A program made the translations under genes and the position numbers. Shown in pieces: positions 1 to 12,169 of a stretch of DNA of 64,000 nt. Each line of letters opens with the position of its first letter. Within the stretch, counting starts at the first letter, position 1. The notes beneath the pieces are model-generated. The model was not told where the DNA came from. It searched no databases and saw only the letters and a program-made list of their open reading frames with translations. The stretch is taken from NCBI GenBank assembly GCA_038503035.1, contig JAVSML010019104.1, positions 19,477 through 83,476 on the forward strand, in the 5' to 3' direction. Source of the stretch: Crocodylus rhombifer. Its lineage: Eukaryota; Chordata; Crocodylia; Crocodylidae.

Positions 1-773
1 TTTTTTTTTTTTTTTTTACCATATTCCTGTTTTAATGGGGTGGTCTCTCTTACATTTATTTGTTTTCTTTCTCTCTCTCTCTTTCTCTTTCTTTCTCTCT
101 CTCTTAAAAAACTGTGGTGATACTCCAGTAGAGTAACCTAAAGAGAGAGACAGAATGGGCTCTCAAGCTTATCATTTGTGATTGTGCACATGATTCACTT
201 CCCATCCCATTCAACCCTTTGACAACTGGAACAACTTGCATGGAACAGTAATACCAGTCAAGTTGTGCAATGTTTGTTATCTTTGACTTGCTTTAGCAAC
301 TGAAAATAAAGAAACAAACCAGCACCATTGACTTGCTGGCATGCTACAGACCACCATCAAATCGTCCACAAATAGAGAATTTTGCTTTAGGGTTTTTTTA
401 ATGAAGCTATACATTTCTAATATCTAACATATTCTTTTACTTTGCTAAGTATAATCAAGTTATTCCTAATTAAACATCCGTGGAGTACTGTACATACTAT
501 TTTCTCTCACAGGGAACAAATGTTGCCCTCAAACATGCTCACACTACTGAAGTGGTATAGAGAAGAATTTTTCTCTTTTAGGTTTCTATACTTCATTTAC
601 TCATGTGTAGGTTTCACATTATTTGTAGTTGGTGTATATTCAGATTCTTCCAATTGTTCTTCCAGTTGTCATGCAGGCATTTTTTGATTCATTTCTTTTG
701 TGCTCTCATTCATTTGTTGGTATTTTTGTGTGTATTCCAAATATATATTAGGACTGAACACAGTAGTCTGGAT
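1..773. other. Non-coding sequence with poly-T and CT-rich tract
   Basis: The window begins in a run of about 17 T, and a CT-rich low-complexity tract lies at about 68-105. The rest is AT-rich with short chance ORFs only. No gene or named repeat was recognised. Confidence 0.6.
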
Positions 774-984
774 CAGTGGTTTTCAACCTGTGGTCCACAA
801 ACCCTTGGGGGTGCACAGACTATGTCTAACGGGGTTGTGAAAGATGACTACAATCAATCAAAAGTATGTGAATACCCACACTTACAATTCAAAGTGCACA
901 CCTCTATTCAAAATTTCCCAAGGGGTCTGCACTTCCATTCAAAATTTTTAGAGTCTGAAAATGAAAAAAGGTTAAAAAACACTG
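774..984. mobile_element. Short hAT-like (Charlie-type) non-autonomous element
   Basis: The ends are CAGTGGTTTTCAACCTGTGG and, inverted, AAAGGTTAAAAAACACTG, the well-known CAGTGGTT...AACCACTG terminal inverted repeat of vertebrate hAT/Charlie MITEs. It is 211 bp with no coding capacity. I could not see a clean 8 bp target duplication beside it. Confidence 0.6.
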
Positions 985-3421
985 GTTGAAAATCCCTAGA
1001 GAGAAACATCTCTGGAACACAAGGGATGAAGCCAGACAAGTGCACATGTGCGGTTTGCTGCACCTCAAACCTGTTTGTGGCACTGTAAGCCATTGTTGGC
1101 AAACATGCAACTGTGTGTCATACTGCAAATTTGCAGCATGGTGCCAAAATTTGATACAGGGATGTCCTGGTATCAAACAAACAAAAACAGCCACAAAAAG
1201 CTGTGCAGTGCACGCGGCAGCAGTGTGTGCTATCAGAAACAGAACTTGGTCATCCAGAGCCACGCTCTGGCTGTCCGTCAGGCTCTGTGTGGCTGGATCA
1301 GTGTCACTTCTGTCCTGGGAGGCACCCAACATGTTCTTTTAAATTACAATTCCCCCTATTGGTTCCAACACTCTTCCATCCTTGTGTTAAGTCCAATCTA
1401 ATTTGATTTTCACTATTAGATGCTTCACTTCTATATAGCATCTGGTGAATTAGGTTGTTGCCTACTTGCAGGATCATGCCTTTGAACCAGTTAGTCTCTG
1501 GGGAGCCACCCTGTCTTCTGCTAGCCTTCTGCCTGATTGATTATTGTCCCTATTTTCTCTCTCAGAGGCAGGGTAAACGTAACTAAGACTCAGGATATCT
1601 GAGTTGCATCAGTTCTGGCTGGTGGATGATCTTGGCTTGTCACTTTACCTATCTTTATCTCAGTTCCTCTATCTTTAATACGTGAATTATGATCATTTCC
1701 CTTATATGAAAAGTGCTTTCTGTTGATAAAAAATACATGTAAGAGTGTGATCTTACAAATATTACTAATTTCAAAATACCTTTCCGTGAAGATTCATCTT
1801 GTTGTTCTCCTGAAATTGAAAATAACATTTCTAATTCTGTGATTTTTACAAATGTTAAAAATAAACCAGAGGATCTAAGACACCTGCTATACAGTTTTGT
1901 CCCTCTATTGACTTGTAACTTTGTCATCTCTTGGCGCTTGTCTTGGCAGTCCAGGTGCTACAGAGTAATTCAGGGTCCTGTGCCAAAAGAGGTGTTGTTT
2001 ATCTTCCAATCTTAGCAGAAACCAGGCATGTTGTAGCTGATATTATTAATATTACAGAGTATATTTGACCTCTTTATCAAGTGGCATGTAACTGATAGTT
2101 TTCCTTAAAAAATGGAAGAAAAAACTCCCTTTAATTCTGGGGCATATGCTTGCATTTCTCTGTTAGCGCTTGCTGATAGAAGTGTGCGGATTCACAACTG
2201 GTAAAGAGTTTTGGATTGCTGGCTATATGAAGTATTTCTGGGTTTTAGAGAGGTTTTTTCTTTTTTTATTTACCTTAAATGGCCTTGCTTCAAGTAAATT
2301 CTTCTAGTCTTTTATCTTGCCTTTTTTCTTATGTGGCAAAGGAGGAATGGGGTAAGCATGTCATGTTATCCAGTCAATGTAAAATAGAAGAGCTTGCACT
2401 GCCAGAAACAAAGGCAGCTTTCTCTAGGAAAAATTACTGGAGCAATGAAACATGAAAGTGACACACAGTGGGAGATCATTAAAATATATCCCATTACTTC
2501 AGTAATATCATGTATTGTAATGCAGATTATATTGATTAGCTGCAAATTTCAGTGTGAAACTGCAGTTTCCTCCAAGCAAGAACAGGTACCAAATCTCTTT
2601 GAGCTACAATGTCAAGCAGCAGGGTAGTTGGTATGATATTTCTCTTACCAAAAAAACTCGAGATCAGAAGGTCATTAGCAGGAGGTTTCTAGGCTTTAAA
2701 ACATTATTAAATAACTGCATTCATACTATTTGTAGCACCTTCAGCAGACAGTTTTGAAAAAAAGGGGGGAAAAAAAGGCTTAAATTAGCATATTACCAAG
2801 GTTACTCTGGGACTGGACGGTCCTCTTGCTGCACCAGAATACTAGCAGTACAAAGCAAACGTGACTTACTGCAGTCCTGTAATGCACCTCTAATTACCAC
2901 ACTAGTGGTAAAGGATGAGTTCAAGTAGGCAAACTTCCTTTTGCAGCTTGGCAAGAATTCCTACAGGAAGAAAATACTGAAAGGGGTAAAAAAGGAGCTG
3001 ATATCTGTGTTTTCTCTTGGTCCAATACTAAACTTGGGAGAGTGGGCTGGGGCAGTCAGGAAAGTGAAGGTCAAAGGTCCATTGTACCAACCATTCAGTT
3101 AATTTGTTCAAGGCATGTGGTTTGCAATAATCAGTATCAAACAAAGGAGTTATGTGTCTAGCATTATGGCCTGCTGCCTGTGGCTCCCCAACCCAAATGA
3201 CTAAGTTCCCATTTACTGCTTGATTGACTGAGGATGGCTCTCAGTATAAATCTGGAGCAAGGCTCAAACTCCCGCTTGTAGATCTGTAGCAAGATATCTT
3301 GATCTCTCCACCACTATGCCACTAACCATTTGGAAAACACTGCAATTAAAAAGAAAATGTAGTCAGAGTTTGGTTTATGTCAGTTCTTGATGCTGCTTAT
3401 TTTGGTAGATAATTCTTTGCC
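985..3421. other. Non-coding, nothing recognised
   Basis: AT-rich sequence with several short overlapping ORFs (around 1.0-1.4 kb) that show no domain, no consistent frame and no family resemblance. No repeat was assigned. Confidence 0.5.
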
Positions 3422-4045
3422 TACAATTGCATAAGAACATAAAAACATAAGAATTGCCATTTACTGAGTCAGACCATAGGTCCATCTTATTCAGTGTACT
3501 GTGTCACACTGTGGCAGAGATCAGATGTTGAAAGGGAGACTGAACTGAGTCGGACCAGGGTTTTTCCCCCCACTGTTCCTCTAACTTGCAGCCTCCAGCA
3601 TTGAAGGTCCAGGAAGTTCTGATTAAGAGGCTGTATCCCTAACTTCCAGTAGGGAGTTAGCTCAATAGCTACTGCTGCACTTTTCTTTCAAGAATCTGTC
3701 CAATCCATTTTTGAGTCTGGTTAAACTGTCACTCAACATCTGGTGGCAATGACTTTCACATTTTAATTAGATGCCATGTGAAAAAATAACTTCCTTTTGT
3801 TAGTTTTAAACTTACTACTATTAGCTTCATTTTGTGACCCCTAGTTCTTGTGTTGTGAGAGATATTAAATAATAAATCCCTATTTAGTTTCTCTTTGCCA
3901 TTTAGTATTTTATAAATCCTTAACATGTCTCTCCACAAGTGTCTTCTTTTTTCTTAACAGCATAAGCCTAGCATTTTTAGTCTCTCCTCATATGGAAGCC
4001 CCTCCATACTAGTAATCATCTTTGTTACCCATCATTGCTCTTTTT
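3422..4045 (-). mobile_element. Old antisense LINE (CR1/L3-type) ORF2 3' fragment
   Basis: The left part (AGAACATAAAAACATAAGAATTG, then a 'gtcagaccata..gtccatctt' block) and the right part (3735-4040) resemble an abundant reptile/bird LINE read backwards. On the minus strand a short ORF contains the typical ORF2 C-terminal pattern NTRTRGHKMKL. The copy is diverged and coding capacity is lost. The subfamily is uncertain. Confidence 0.55.
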
Positions 4046-4818
4046 CTTTAGAATGTTAAATAGAAAGCTGAGAGAGATGGGGAGGGACCTTTGCAAAATT
4101 GTTTTTCACTCATCAGAAGTTCCTCTAATGTGATGGTTTTAATTCTAAATAGGATGCAATTTATCAGACAATGCAACAGGTACTGATAATGCCTTATGAA
4201 GGAGAAGTCTATATTAAAGAACATGAACAGATCCAGTATTTTAAGAAAGGGAGTTTGGGAGCAGTGACTACCTCTGGAAGAGGGGGCTGTACTCCTTCCT
4301 CTACTCCCAGCCTTTCCCCTCATCCCCCTCCTTTCTTGTCTGTGCCTCCTCTCTCATTCTCTTGGCCCCCTAACATTTCCTCTTACTTCTCTGGGCTCAG
4401 GAACGGGTCAGGGAGATCAGCCTGCTGCTGTTGGAATTACTGTCCCAGGCACTCCTGTTTTGCTCTAGCTGGGGCTCTAGGGAATGGTTACATAGAGGCA
4501 CTCTTTTTGCCCTGCCCTTGGGCTGCCAAGCAGGCTTACCATACATCCAGGTTTTCCCAGACATATCCTCTTTTTAGATCCTCCAATCTCAGTCTGGGTG
4601 TTTTTTTTATAAATATGATGAAATGTCTGGGGTTTTTCTCTGCTCAGCTTCAGAATTTTTCCTGGCACTTCCCAGATTGCCCTAGCAAGGAGCTGCTTGG
4701 GGCTGGGGCTGGGGCAGAGCAACTGAAGGCAGGTACACACACATGTGGTCAGCATGTAGCTGGGCAGGGGAGTGGGAGCAGCCTGGCAGCTGGATACAGA
4801 TAAGTCTATGGGGGTCAG
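4046..4818. other. Non-coding, nothing recognised
   Basis: CT-rich, then G-rich sequence. A 210-codon open frame (4171-4803, plus) exists but is low complexity, without domains, and is probably chance. Confidence 0.45.
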
Positions 4819-4832
4819 GGTGTGTGTGTGCA

Positions 4833-4867
<35 letters not shown>
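4819..4867. repeat. (TG)n microsatellite
   Basis: A dinucleotide tract of about 49 bp with one interruption (catgcg). It creates chance Val/Cys ORFs on both strands. Confidence 0.95.
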
Positions 4868-5052
4868 TGGGGGAGGTATGGGGCTGGAGCAGGGTGGGGG
4901 AGTCACCTGCCCTTCCAGTGGGAGAAGGGGGTGGAGGAAGGGTGCAGGGAGGCCCTTCAGGGGCAGCAAGGAACTATGTGGCTGGCCCAGCGGCACTGGG
5001 GCCAGTTCCTGTGTTGGCAGGGGCAGGGTTGGGGGGAGCAGGGGGCTGCAGG

Positions 5053-5406
5053 TCAGGAGTGAAGGGCACTGGCAGGGCTAGGGGGCTGGAGCTTCAGAGT
5101 GAGGGGCACTGGGTGGGCAGGGAAGGGTTATGGCTTGGGAGTTTGGAGCACCAGGGGGGTAGGGGAATGTGGGTCGGGGTGTGGGGAGTTGCAGGTTGGG
5201 AGTGAGGGACACTGCCAGGGACAGGGTTGCTGCAGGTTGGGTGTGAGGGGCATCAGCATGGCCCATGGACTGTGCCTTGGGAATGAGGGGCATTGGCAGG
5301 GTCAGTGGTCTGTGGGTTGGGAGGAAGGAGGCAGCAGCAGGGCTAGTGTGGGCCGGGATGTGGCTTGGGAGTGAGGGGCAACAGAATGGGAAGGGGCAGG
5401 GCACTG
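5053..5406. repeat. G-rich minisatellite-like array, units about 40-48 bp
   Basis: The phrase gggagtgaggggcactggcag and close variants recur about eight times (near 5058, 5098, 5140, 5195, 5240, 5281, 5320, 5368). Units are diverged and of unequal length, so this is a degenerate tandem array. ORFs across it on both strands are shadows of the repeat. Confidence 0.6.
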
Positions 5407-7092
5407 CCATATCATTGCCTCCCTCTCCCCCCAGTCATATACCTGCTCTTCCCCCATCCAACAGATGTCTTTTTTTTGGAACTGGAAATATGGTAACCCT
5501 ACTGTCAGGGAACACAGGAATGGGGACCAGGCAGGGTGGAGAAACCCATCTGATGCTGCCCCCACTGTCCCAACTGAATCCAGCTCTGTTCAGACCAGCC
5601 AGAGTCCAACAAGAATGTTGCAGGGCAACACTGCAATACTGGGAAAGATATTACTCTATTCTCTATTGCTTGCTTTTCCCTGTTACAACCCTGACCCTTC
5701 TTAGCTTCAGTGTGTGAGACTTCTTGCAGATGGGATGATTTTTTACTTTTGTTTACTTAGCATTGTATGTTACACTGTCACACTGCAACATGATCTGGTC
5801 CCAAAAGTCTGTTTCTGTTATGCCCTATTGAAGAGATTAATGATTGTACAGTTTTTGGAGATGCCTTCAGGCATGGGAATAAGCAGAATTTTAGATGCCA
5901 CTTTTGAGCAGCCTCATTTTTATGTAATACATCTGCAGTAAAAGTGTTAAAGAATATAACAATGGGTATATTCAGAAGGGATATATCTGGTTCATATGCA
6001 CTCTTCTGTGGCATTCAGAAAACAGCTGTTAGACTAAATAAAAATGCATGATAAAACCAATTCGTCTTTTTAATTGATTTTAATCTAACTGCATCTGGCC
6101 ATAAAAGACTCTCTAATGATGATATGGTGAACAGTGTGAATGCAATTAGTTAGCAATTCAGCATGCCTTACAGAAAATACTCCTTAGAGCTCCTGCAAAT
6201 AACTTTCTGGTATCTTAACCAGTAAGTTTGTTATGAAATGCATCACACCAACAGGTTAACAACTCTCTGTAGACCTGCATTTTGTGAACTTTCCATTTTT
6301 AAAATTAATATAAGAAACCCAGATGCCGAGATAAAGAAATGATAAATTTCTTTATTTCAGCAGATGTACATAGATAAATGTTTTTGATTAACATAAGGCC
6401 AATGTGGCTCATTATAGAAGCCTCTAAAAAAAAAAAAAGGGTGTGTGTGGGGGGGAAAAACGACCAGTGCTGTATTTATATTAGTTGAGTCTATTAAAAA
6501 ACAATATAATGTGTTTTGAATACCTAGGAATATTGACCTCATAGCTTCCATCTATCCTAGCAAAAGTGCTTTATTTGAGGATAACACACAATGATGTCCT
6601 CACATCAGTGCTAAAAGGTGGCATGATTTAGTAATATATTTTCTGTTTATTTTTAAAATATATTGATTAAAAGCAAGGAAGCTCAAGGTGACACTCTACC
6701 TTAACATCTTAGTATTGCACCATAGAGAAGCATAAATCTCCATGGTACTTAAGTGAAGCTGAACCAACTGTGGTAAGAGTTGAAGCCGTCACTGAATTTC
6801 CTTGCTTCTGATGCTGGGAGTAGGATCAAACTGATTCTTCATGGAATTCCTTTTTTAGTATTAGCTTTATCACTGACCTGCTTCTAAACTCTCCCTGTAT
6901 GCCAATGTTTGATTAGTTCCCCTCAATTTTTAAAAAATATTTTGCATTAAAATTAGCATTATCATTCCCTGCTTGTGGCTAGCTAACAGTATGGTGACAA
7001 ACAGTGGTGCTCAACCTAGCCATCCCCATGGAACAGATGAATGGTGGGCTTGATCCATGGGTTGGATCCTATGTGTAGGATTACTCTGGCTA
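5407..7092. other. Non-coding, nothing recognised
   Basis: AT-rich sequence with only short ORFs, an A-run plus G-run near 6427-6460, and no repeat that I can name. Confidence 0.5.
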
Positions 7093-7469
7093 GGGACAGA
7101 CATTATGCATAAAACAGTTTAAGTGATTTAAACCTGTAACAGCATTCAGTGCACATAAACCAGTTTGAAAATGGCTGAACTGGTTTGAGATAAACCTGGT
7201 TGAATGTAGTATCAGACTTAACTGATTTGGCTCAGACATTGCATAGAATCATAGAAGTAGGGTCAGAAGGGACCTTGTAGATCTTGGCAGTGGCTGGCAG
7301 GCATGCTCTAGTGCCCCCCAGCTTCTGGATTGAGCTACTGAAGGCATATGGATGCATTTCCTGATTTTTAACAGAATGTCTGCCCAGTTATTAATCAGTT
7401 TATGCTGTGCAGTTTAGACGAAACTGCAAAGAGTGAATCAATTAAGGATTGGACTTTTTGAGTGTCTGT
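7093..7469. mobile_element. Harbinger-like MITE, copy 1
   Basis: The left end GGGACAGACATTATGC and the right end GTGTCTGTCC are inverted. The flanking triplets CTA and TTA are a near-match to the 3 bp TWA target duplication of PIF/Harbinger elements. The body (7110-7240) matches, in inverse orientation, 58851-58990 next to the provirus, which shows it is a dispersed repeat. A CR1-like 3' tail (atagaatcatagaag, about 7245-7300) sits inside. Confidence 0.55.
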
Positions 7470-7529
7470 CCTTAGCCTCTGAGGGCAGATCCTTAGAAGC
7501 TAGCCGGGGGAGGGGAGGAGTGGAGGGAG

Positions 7530-8344
7530 GGGAAAAGGACTTGGTATTGCAGGTCTGCTACAAACCTCCTAATCAGGATGATGAGCTAGGCTAGGTATTC
7601 TCCAGGAAGCTCTCGGAGATCATTAAGGCGAGGGAGGCAGTGGTCATGGGGGATCTAAATTACCCAGACATCTGGGTAGTGGATATTCTTATACTGTGTG
7701 CAGGACCTCCACCTAACCCAGCTGGTGTCCAGTCCTACATGGGGTAACACCTTGCTAGACCTGCCCTTAGCAACAGGGGATGATCTTGTGGGGAACCTGC
7801 GAGTATACAGTAACTTGGGAGATGGTGAAATCTACCAAGTGATGATCACTATCCAGTGAAGGTAGGAAAAATATCCAGTGAGGCTAAAGTGTTATACTTC
7901 AGAAGGGTCAACTTTAGTAAACTTAGAAGGCTAGTTAGTGAGGTGGCGGAACTCAAGAGCATCGTGTAAATGGCGGTCCAGGAGCGTTGGCAGTTTCTCA
8001 AGGGAGTGATCCTTGGGACACAAAAGGAGTCTATCCCCTTATACAGGAAAGGGTGTAAGGGGACAAAAAAAGCCCCCTTGGCTGAACAGGGAACTCAAGG
8101 AAAGACTAGGGGCAAAGAAAGAGATTTATAGGTAGTGGAAGTGGGGGGCAGCCACCAAGGAGGAATACACCTCCCTGGGATGCTATTGCAGGGAATCAGG
8201 CAGGCCAAGTCAGGACTGGAGCTTAGGTTGGCTACAACAATCAAGGACAATAAAAAGTCCTTGTATAGATGCATAGGGGAGGAGGAGGTCTCACTGGGGC
8301 ACACTGCCATGTTGTGCAGAGGCATCAGTGTCAGGAAGGGCGCA
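7530..8344 (+). mobile_element. CR1 retrotransposon fragment (endonuclease end to pre-RT region)
   Basis: Frames contain pieces of CR1 ORF2: the endonuclease-end motif around 7645-7665 (ATGGGGGATCTAAATTACCC, MGDLNYPD) and the linker motif ATTIKDNKKSLYRCIGEEE near 8235-8290. Several stops and frameshifts are present. It ends abruptly at 8344, where the tandem array begins. Parallel segments are in the copy at 43050-47297. Confidence 0.8.
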
Positions 8345-8815
8345 CCTTAACACACACAGTGTCACTCACCCACGTGACAAGTTTTACTTGTTAGCAGCCA
8401 GAGGTGCAGGGCCCCAGAAGCAAGGCAGCTCCTGAACCTATCTCCTTGACAGGTGGCAGGCTTTGTGGCCTCACCAGGGACCACCACCCCTGCAGTTTTT
8501 AGCCCGCTGTGCCTTAACACATACAGGGTCATCTATTTCATGAGTTTTGCCTGTCAGCAGCTTGAGGTGCAGTTCTCCCCAACCCCCTGCACCTATCTTC
8601 TTGAAACTTGGCAGGCTTCGTGGCCTCAGGAGGGGCCACCACTCCTGCAGTTTTCACCCCTCTGTGGTGTAACATACATGTGACATGAGTTTGGGTTTTA
8701 AGAATTTGGGGTGCAGTTCCCCTCGAGCCTCTCAACCTATCTTCTTGAAAACTGGCAGGCTTCATGCTCTCAGCAGAGGATACGATCCTGGCAAGTTTCA
8801 CCGCAATCAGATAAA
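8345..8815. repeat. Three-unit tandem array, about 150-167 bp per unit
   Basis: Units start near 8345, 8512 and 8665. Each carries ccttaacacacac, then ggtgcag...cacctatcttcttgaaa, then ggcaggcttcgtggcctcag, then a ccactcctgcagttttcacc type block. The third unit is the most diverged. The sequence just downstream (8825-8865) is the inverse of 53165-53215 inside the hAT element at 53039-54714, so the array is probably internal to the same hAT family. Confidence 0.7.
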
Positions 8816-9000
8816 AAACAATGAAGTTATAGATATTTCATTGATCCCCCATTATACTCTATGGCCGGATCGCTGAGGCGGCTCTGAAGCTTCGGAGCTG
8901 CTTTGGCCAGATCAAAGTGGAAAACCGAACCGGAGCTCCGAGTCAGATTGCTGACGTCCAAAGCGGCCGGATCCAAATCTGGATTGAATACCTGCCTACT
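8816..9000. mobile_element. hAT-family subterminal segment
   Basis: The block gatatttcattgatcccc...ttatactctatggc is the inverse of the subterminal region of the 53039-54714 hAT element. Closely spaced cggatc/gaagcttcgg words follow. No clean terminus or target duplication was found. Confidence 0.5.
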
Positions 9001-10044
9001 CACACAGGCCTACTAATTAAACTCTGGTCCATTTTCCAGCTACTACTCAAAACAGAAAAGAGTTCCTGTCAAAATAGTGTCAGGTTCAGTCCACTGCTGC
9101 TATTGAGGAAATGCATGAGCAACAGGAGCAGGGGTCAGGGATGAAGGAGGCACAGAAAGCTTAAACAGCTCAGGTTTTGTGCTTTAAGAAGCAGCCAAGA
9201 GAAGCTGGGTGAAAGTTGTTCAGCTGGAAAGCTTCTTTTTCAGAGCACCCAGGAGGCTATTGGAAGAGGCATCAAGGAGCTGACATCTTCAAGCCTCTAC
9301 TACCACTTGAAAGCAGGTGAAAATGGATACCTGTTGGCTATTCTCCCTTGTAGCAGTCAGTATTATCAACAGGGATTTGGGTTTTCCCATTTAAAAGGAG
9401 AAAAATGTGGATTTTCTCCTTTAAAGCAGGAAACTGCAGGTTTCCTCTTGCAGGCTGGCAGAGTTCCAGCCTTGGATTTTTTTAGCAGAGAAAACCAGGA
9501 ACCCTTATTATTAAACACTTACTAGGCAGAAGCAGCTAAATGAAAAAGGAAAAGACTCCTGCATTGCAGGGGGAGAATTCTGTCCCTGAGGGAAAGTTAC
9601 ATTGAGGAGTTAAACTGGTCCTCTCACTTCATCATTTTCCCTGGTCACTACTGATGCACCCACCCTCACACTACTTTTGTTTCAACTTCTCATTCGGTAG
9701 TATCTATGAAGTATTCCAAAGCCTCATTGTGAGAACTTTCTTCAGTATCATCCAGAAGACTGTAGACCAGCAAGTCCTCAAACAAAGCATAATTTATCTG
9801 CATTTTCAGTCTTTATAACCAGGAAAGACTTCTCAGATGCTAATACTGGCTGGCTGAGGGAGGCAGGCCTTTTCCTCCCACTGAAGAAAAAGGGGAGGAA
9901 AAATTATTGTCAGTATACCATTATGTATACACTGTAAATCAAAATAAATATTGCTAACAACCTGTGGCAATGAGCACCATAAATATATCTATGAATCAAA
10001 CTACAGAAGAAAAGAAGGATGACTAGAACTTTTTCCTGAGGGAC
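9001..10044. other. Non-coding, with small inverted repeats
   Basis: Short hairpin-capable motifs occur near 9394-9425 (aaaggagaaaa / ttttctccttt) and 9428-9450. Otherwise nothing was recognised. Confidence 0.45.
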
Positions 10045-11126
10045 TGCTGCATTGATGAATGCACGGTCACATGGGTGGCAAACTGGCTCCAGGGGCAAAC
10101 CCAGGGGGTGGTGGTGGACGGGTCAATGTCGACCTGGGAGGATGTGGGCAGCGGAGTCCCCTAGGGCTCGGTCCTGGGGCCAGTGCTGTTCAACATCTTC
10201 CTTAGCGACCTGGACGAGGGTGTGGAGAGCACCCTGTTCAAGTTCACTGATGACACCAAGCTGTGGGGTAAAGTGAATACACCGGCAGACAGGGACCGCA
10301 TCCAGGCAGACCTGGATAGGTTAGAGAAATGGGCGGATCTGAACAGGGTGCGGTTCAACAAGGACAAGTGCAGGGTGTAGCACTTGGGGAGAGGGAACCA
10401 GCATTATGGTTATAAGTTAGAGGCTGCCCCTCTCGGCAGCACAGAGGCAGAGAGGGATCTTGGAGTCAGGATTGACTCCAGGATGAATATGAGTCGCCAA
10501 TGCGATGAAGCAATAGGCAAAGCCAACCGCAGCCTGTCATGCATCAACAGGGGCATCACTACCAGGTCCAGACAGTTCTTGCTCCCCCTCTATGCGGCGC
10601 TGGTCAGGCCGCAGCTTGAGTACTGTGTCCAGTTCTGGGCACTGCACTTCAAGAAGGACATGGAGAACCTGGAGAGAGTCCAGAGGAGGCCATTCGTATG
10701 GTTGGGGGCCTCTGTGGCCAGCCCTATGAGGAGAGGCTGAGGGACCTGAATCTCCTCAGTCTCTGCAAGAGGAGACTGAGGGGGGATCTTGTGGCTGCCT
10801 ACAACTTTATCAGGGGCCACCAGCAGGGACTCGGGGGAAGTCTGTTCACCAGGGCCCCCCTTGGAGTCACCAGGAACAATGGCCACAAGCTGAGGGAGGA
10901 TAGGTTTAGGTTAGATATTAGGAAGAGCTACTTCACGGTAAGGGTGGCCAGAGCCTGGAATAGGCTTCCCAGAGAGGTGGTGCTCTCACCTTCCCTGGAA
11001 ATCTTCAAGAGGAGACTGGATAGGCACCTGGTTGGGGTCTTATGACCCCAGTGCTCCTTCCTGCCTATGGCAGGGGGTTGGACTAGATGATCTATCTAGG
11101 TCCCTTCTGACTCATTGATTCTATGA
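10045..11126 (+). mobile_element. CR1 retrotransposon 3' fragment (RT C-terminal half and 3' end)
   Basis: Split frames encode CR1 RT motifs: [16 protein letters not shown] and [11 protein letters not shown] (the FxDDTKL catalytic block, here FTDD), LGVRIDSRMNMSRQCDEA, LVRPQLEYCVQFWA and the C-terminal RKSYFTVRVARAWNRLPREV. The 3' end is gggggttggactagatga...ttgattctatga, the CR1 terminus. A stop (TAG) replaces Gln in the PQGSVLGP block at about 10161. The copy is 5'-truncated, as is usual for CR1, and cannot be active. Confidence 0.92.
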
Positions 11127-11540
11127 AAAAACTTTCCAAAAACATTTATAAAACAATCCATAACAATTCACAATGCAGCTCCAAAAGCCAGATGTGGCCC
11201 TACACACACAGTACTTGTGCAGAGAATGGGAGGGTTCCAATGGGAAATTGGTTTTGGGCAGTGGGGCATTATGTACCATCACCCACATCTGAATCACGCC
11301 CACCCCATTCTACCTCTTGGTGGGCTAGGTGGGGGGCAGGGGGAAGCAAGCCAACAGCAACCCACATTTTGAAAAAATCATTCCAAAAACATTTATAAAA
11401 CAATTCACAACACACCTCCAAAAGCCGTATGTGGCATTATACAAACAGATTGATGGTGCACCTGACCAGGGAACTGGAGGCTTTCCCATTGGAAACTTTA
11501 AGATCAATGAGCTTGGGAATGCTGGGAAATGTAGTTCAAA
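11127..11540. repeat. Imperfect direct duplication, offset about 248 bp
   Basis: ttccaaaaacatttataaaa followed by caattcacaa...cctccaaaagcc occurs at about 11134-11205 and again at about 11380-11455. Further downstream a ccattgg/ccaatgg block recurs in altered form. It begins immediately at the CR1 3' end. Confidence 0.6.
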
Positions 11541-12169
11541 AAAACAAAAAAAAGGAAGACAGAAGACCACCCATCTATAGGCAGAAGACCACCAACATAT
11601 ATATAGGAAGGAATCACCTATCAACTGGGTGGCAGCAAACCCCCACCCACCTATCCAATACTCTTATGATATAGGTAGTTTCATTATATTAATGAAAAAT
11701 ACCATGGTGGAATGGAAAGGGAAAGGAACAAACGGGGGGGAAGGATTCAACCATGTGACTTGTCTTTTGGGCCTGGGATGGGGTCCTTGTGATTGCGTAC
11801 TGATGGAGAGAGACCAGACCAAATGAGCATAGGCAGGTGTGAGTGACAAGGATGACTACGATCATACCAGAGAGAGAGAGAGTTAGGACTGCCCAGTGAG
11901 AGTCCGGGGACTGGGGAGCTTGGATGGTTCACATGCACCACCTGCTGTAATACATTAGGAAAGACATTTTAGGAGGTAAATTGCTATTTGACTCCCTTTA
12001 CTTTCATTTGTGGGGAATAACATGCAGGGGCGTAACTCGCTCAAAAGCACCACTCATGCAAACATGAATGCCATGTTGTGCAAACAAAAATGCATCGCAC
12101 CAAAAAAAAAGCCACATTAAAATTAATAGGTGATCTACCATTAACTCCTGCATTGTATGCATACACCTA
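11541..12169. other. Non-coding, nothing recognised
   Basis: Mixed-composition sequence with A-rich tracts and a short (GA)n stretch near 11871-11882. No gene or named repeat was recognised. Confidence 0.45.

Noticed and set aside
4171..4803. 210-codon plus-strand ORF
   Set aside because: Low-complexity sequence without a recognisable domain, splice context or codon pattern; other frames are open too.
4819..5205. Val/Cys-rich ORFs across the (TG)n tract
   Set aside because: Direct translation of a microsatellite.
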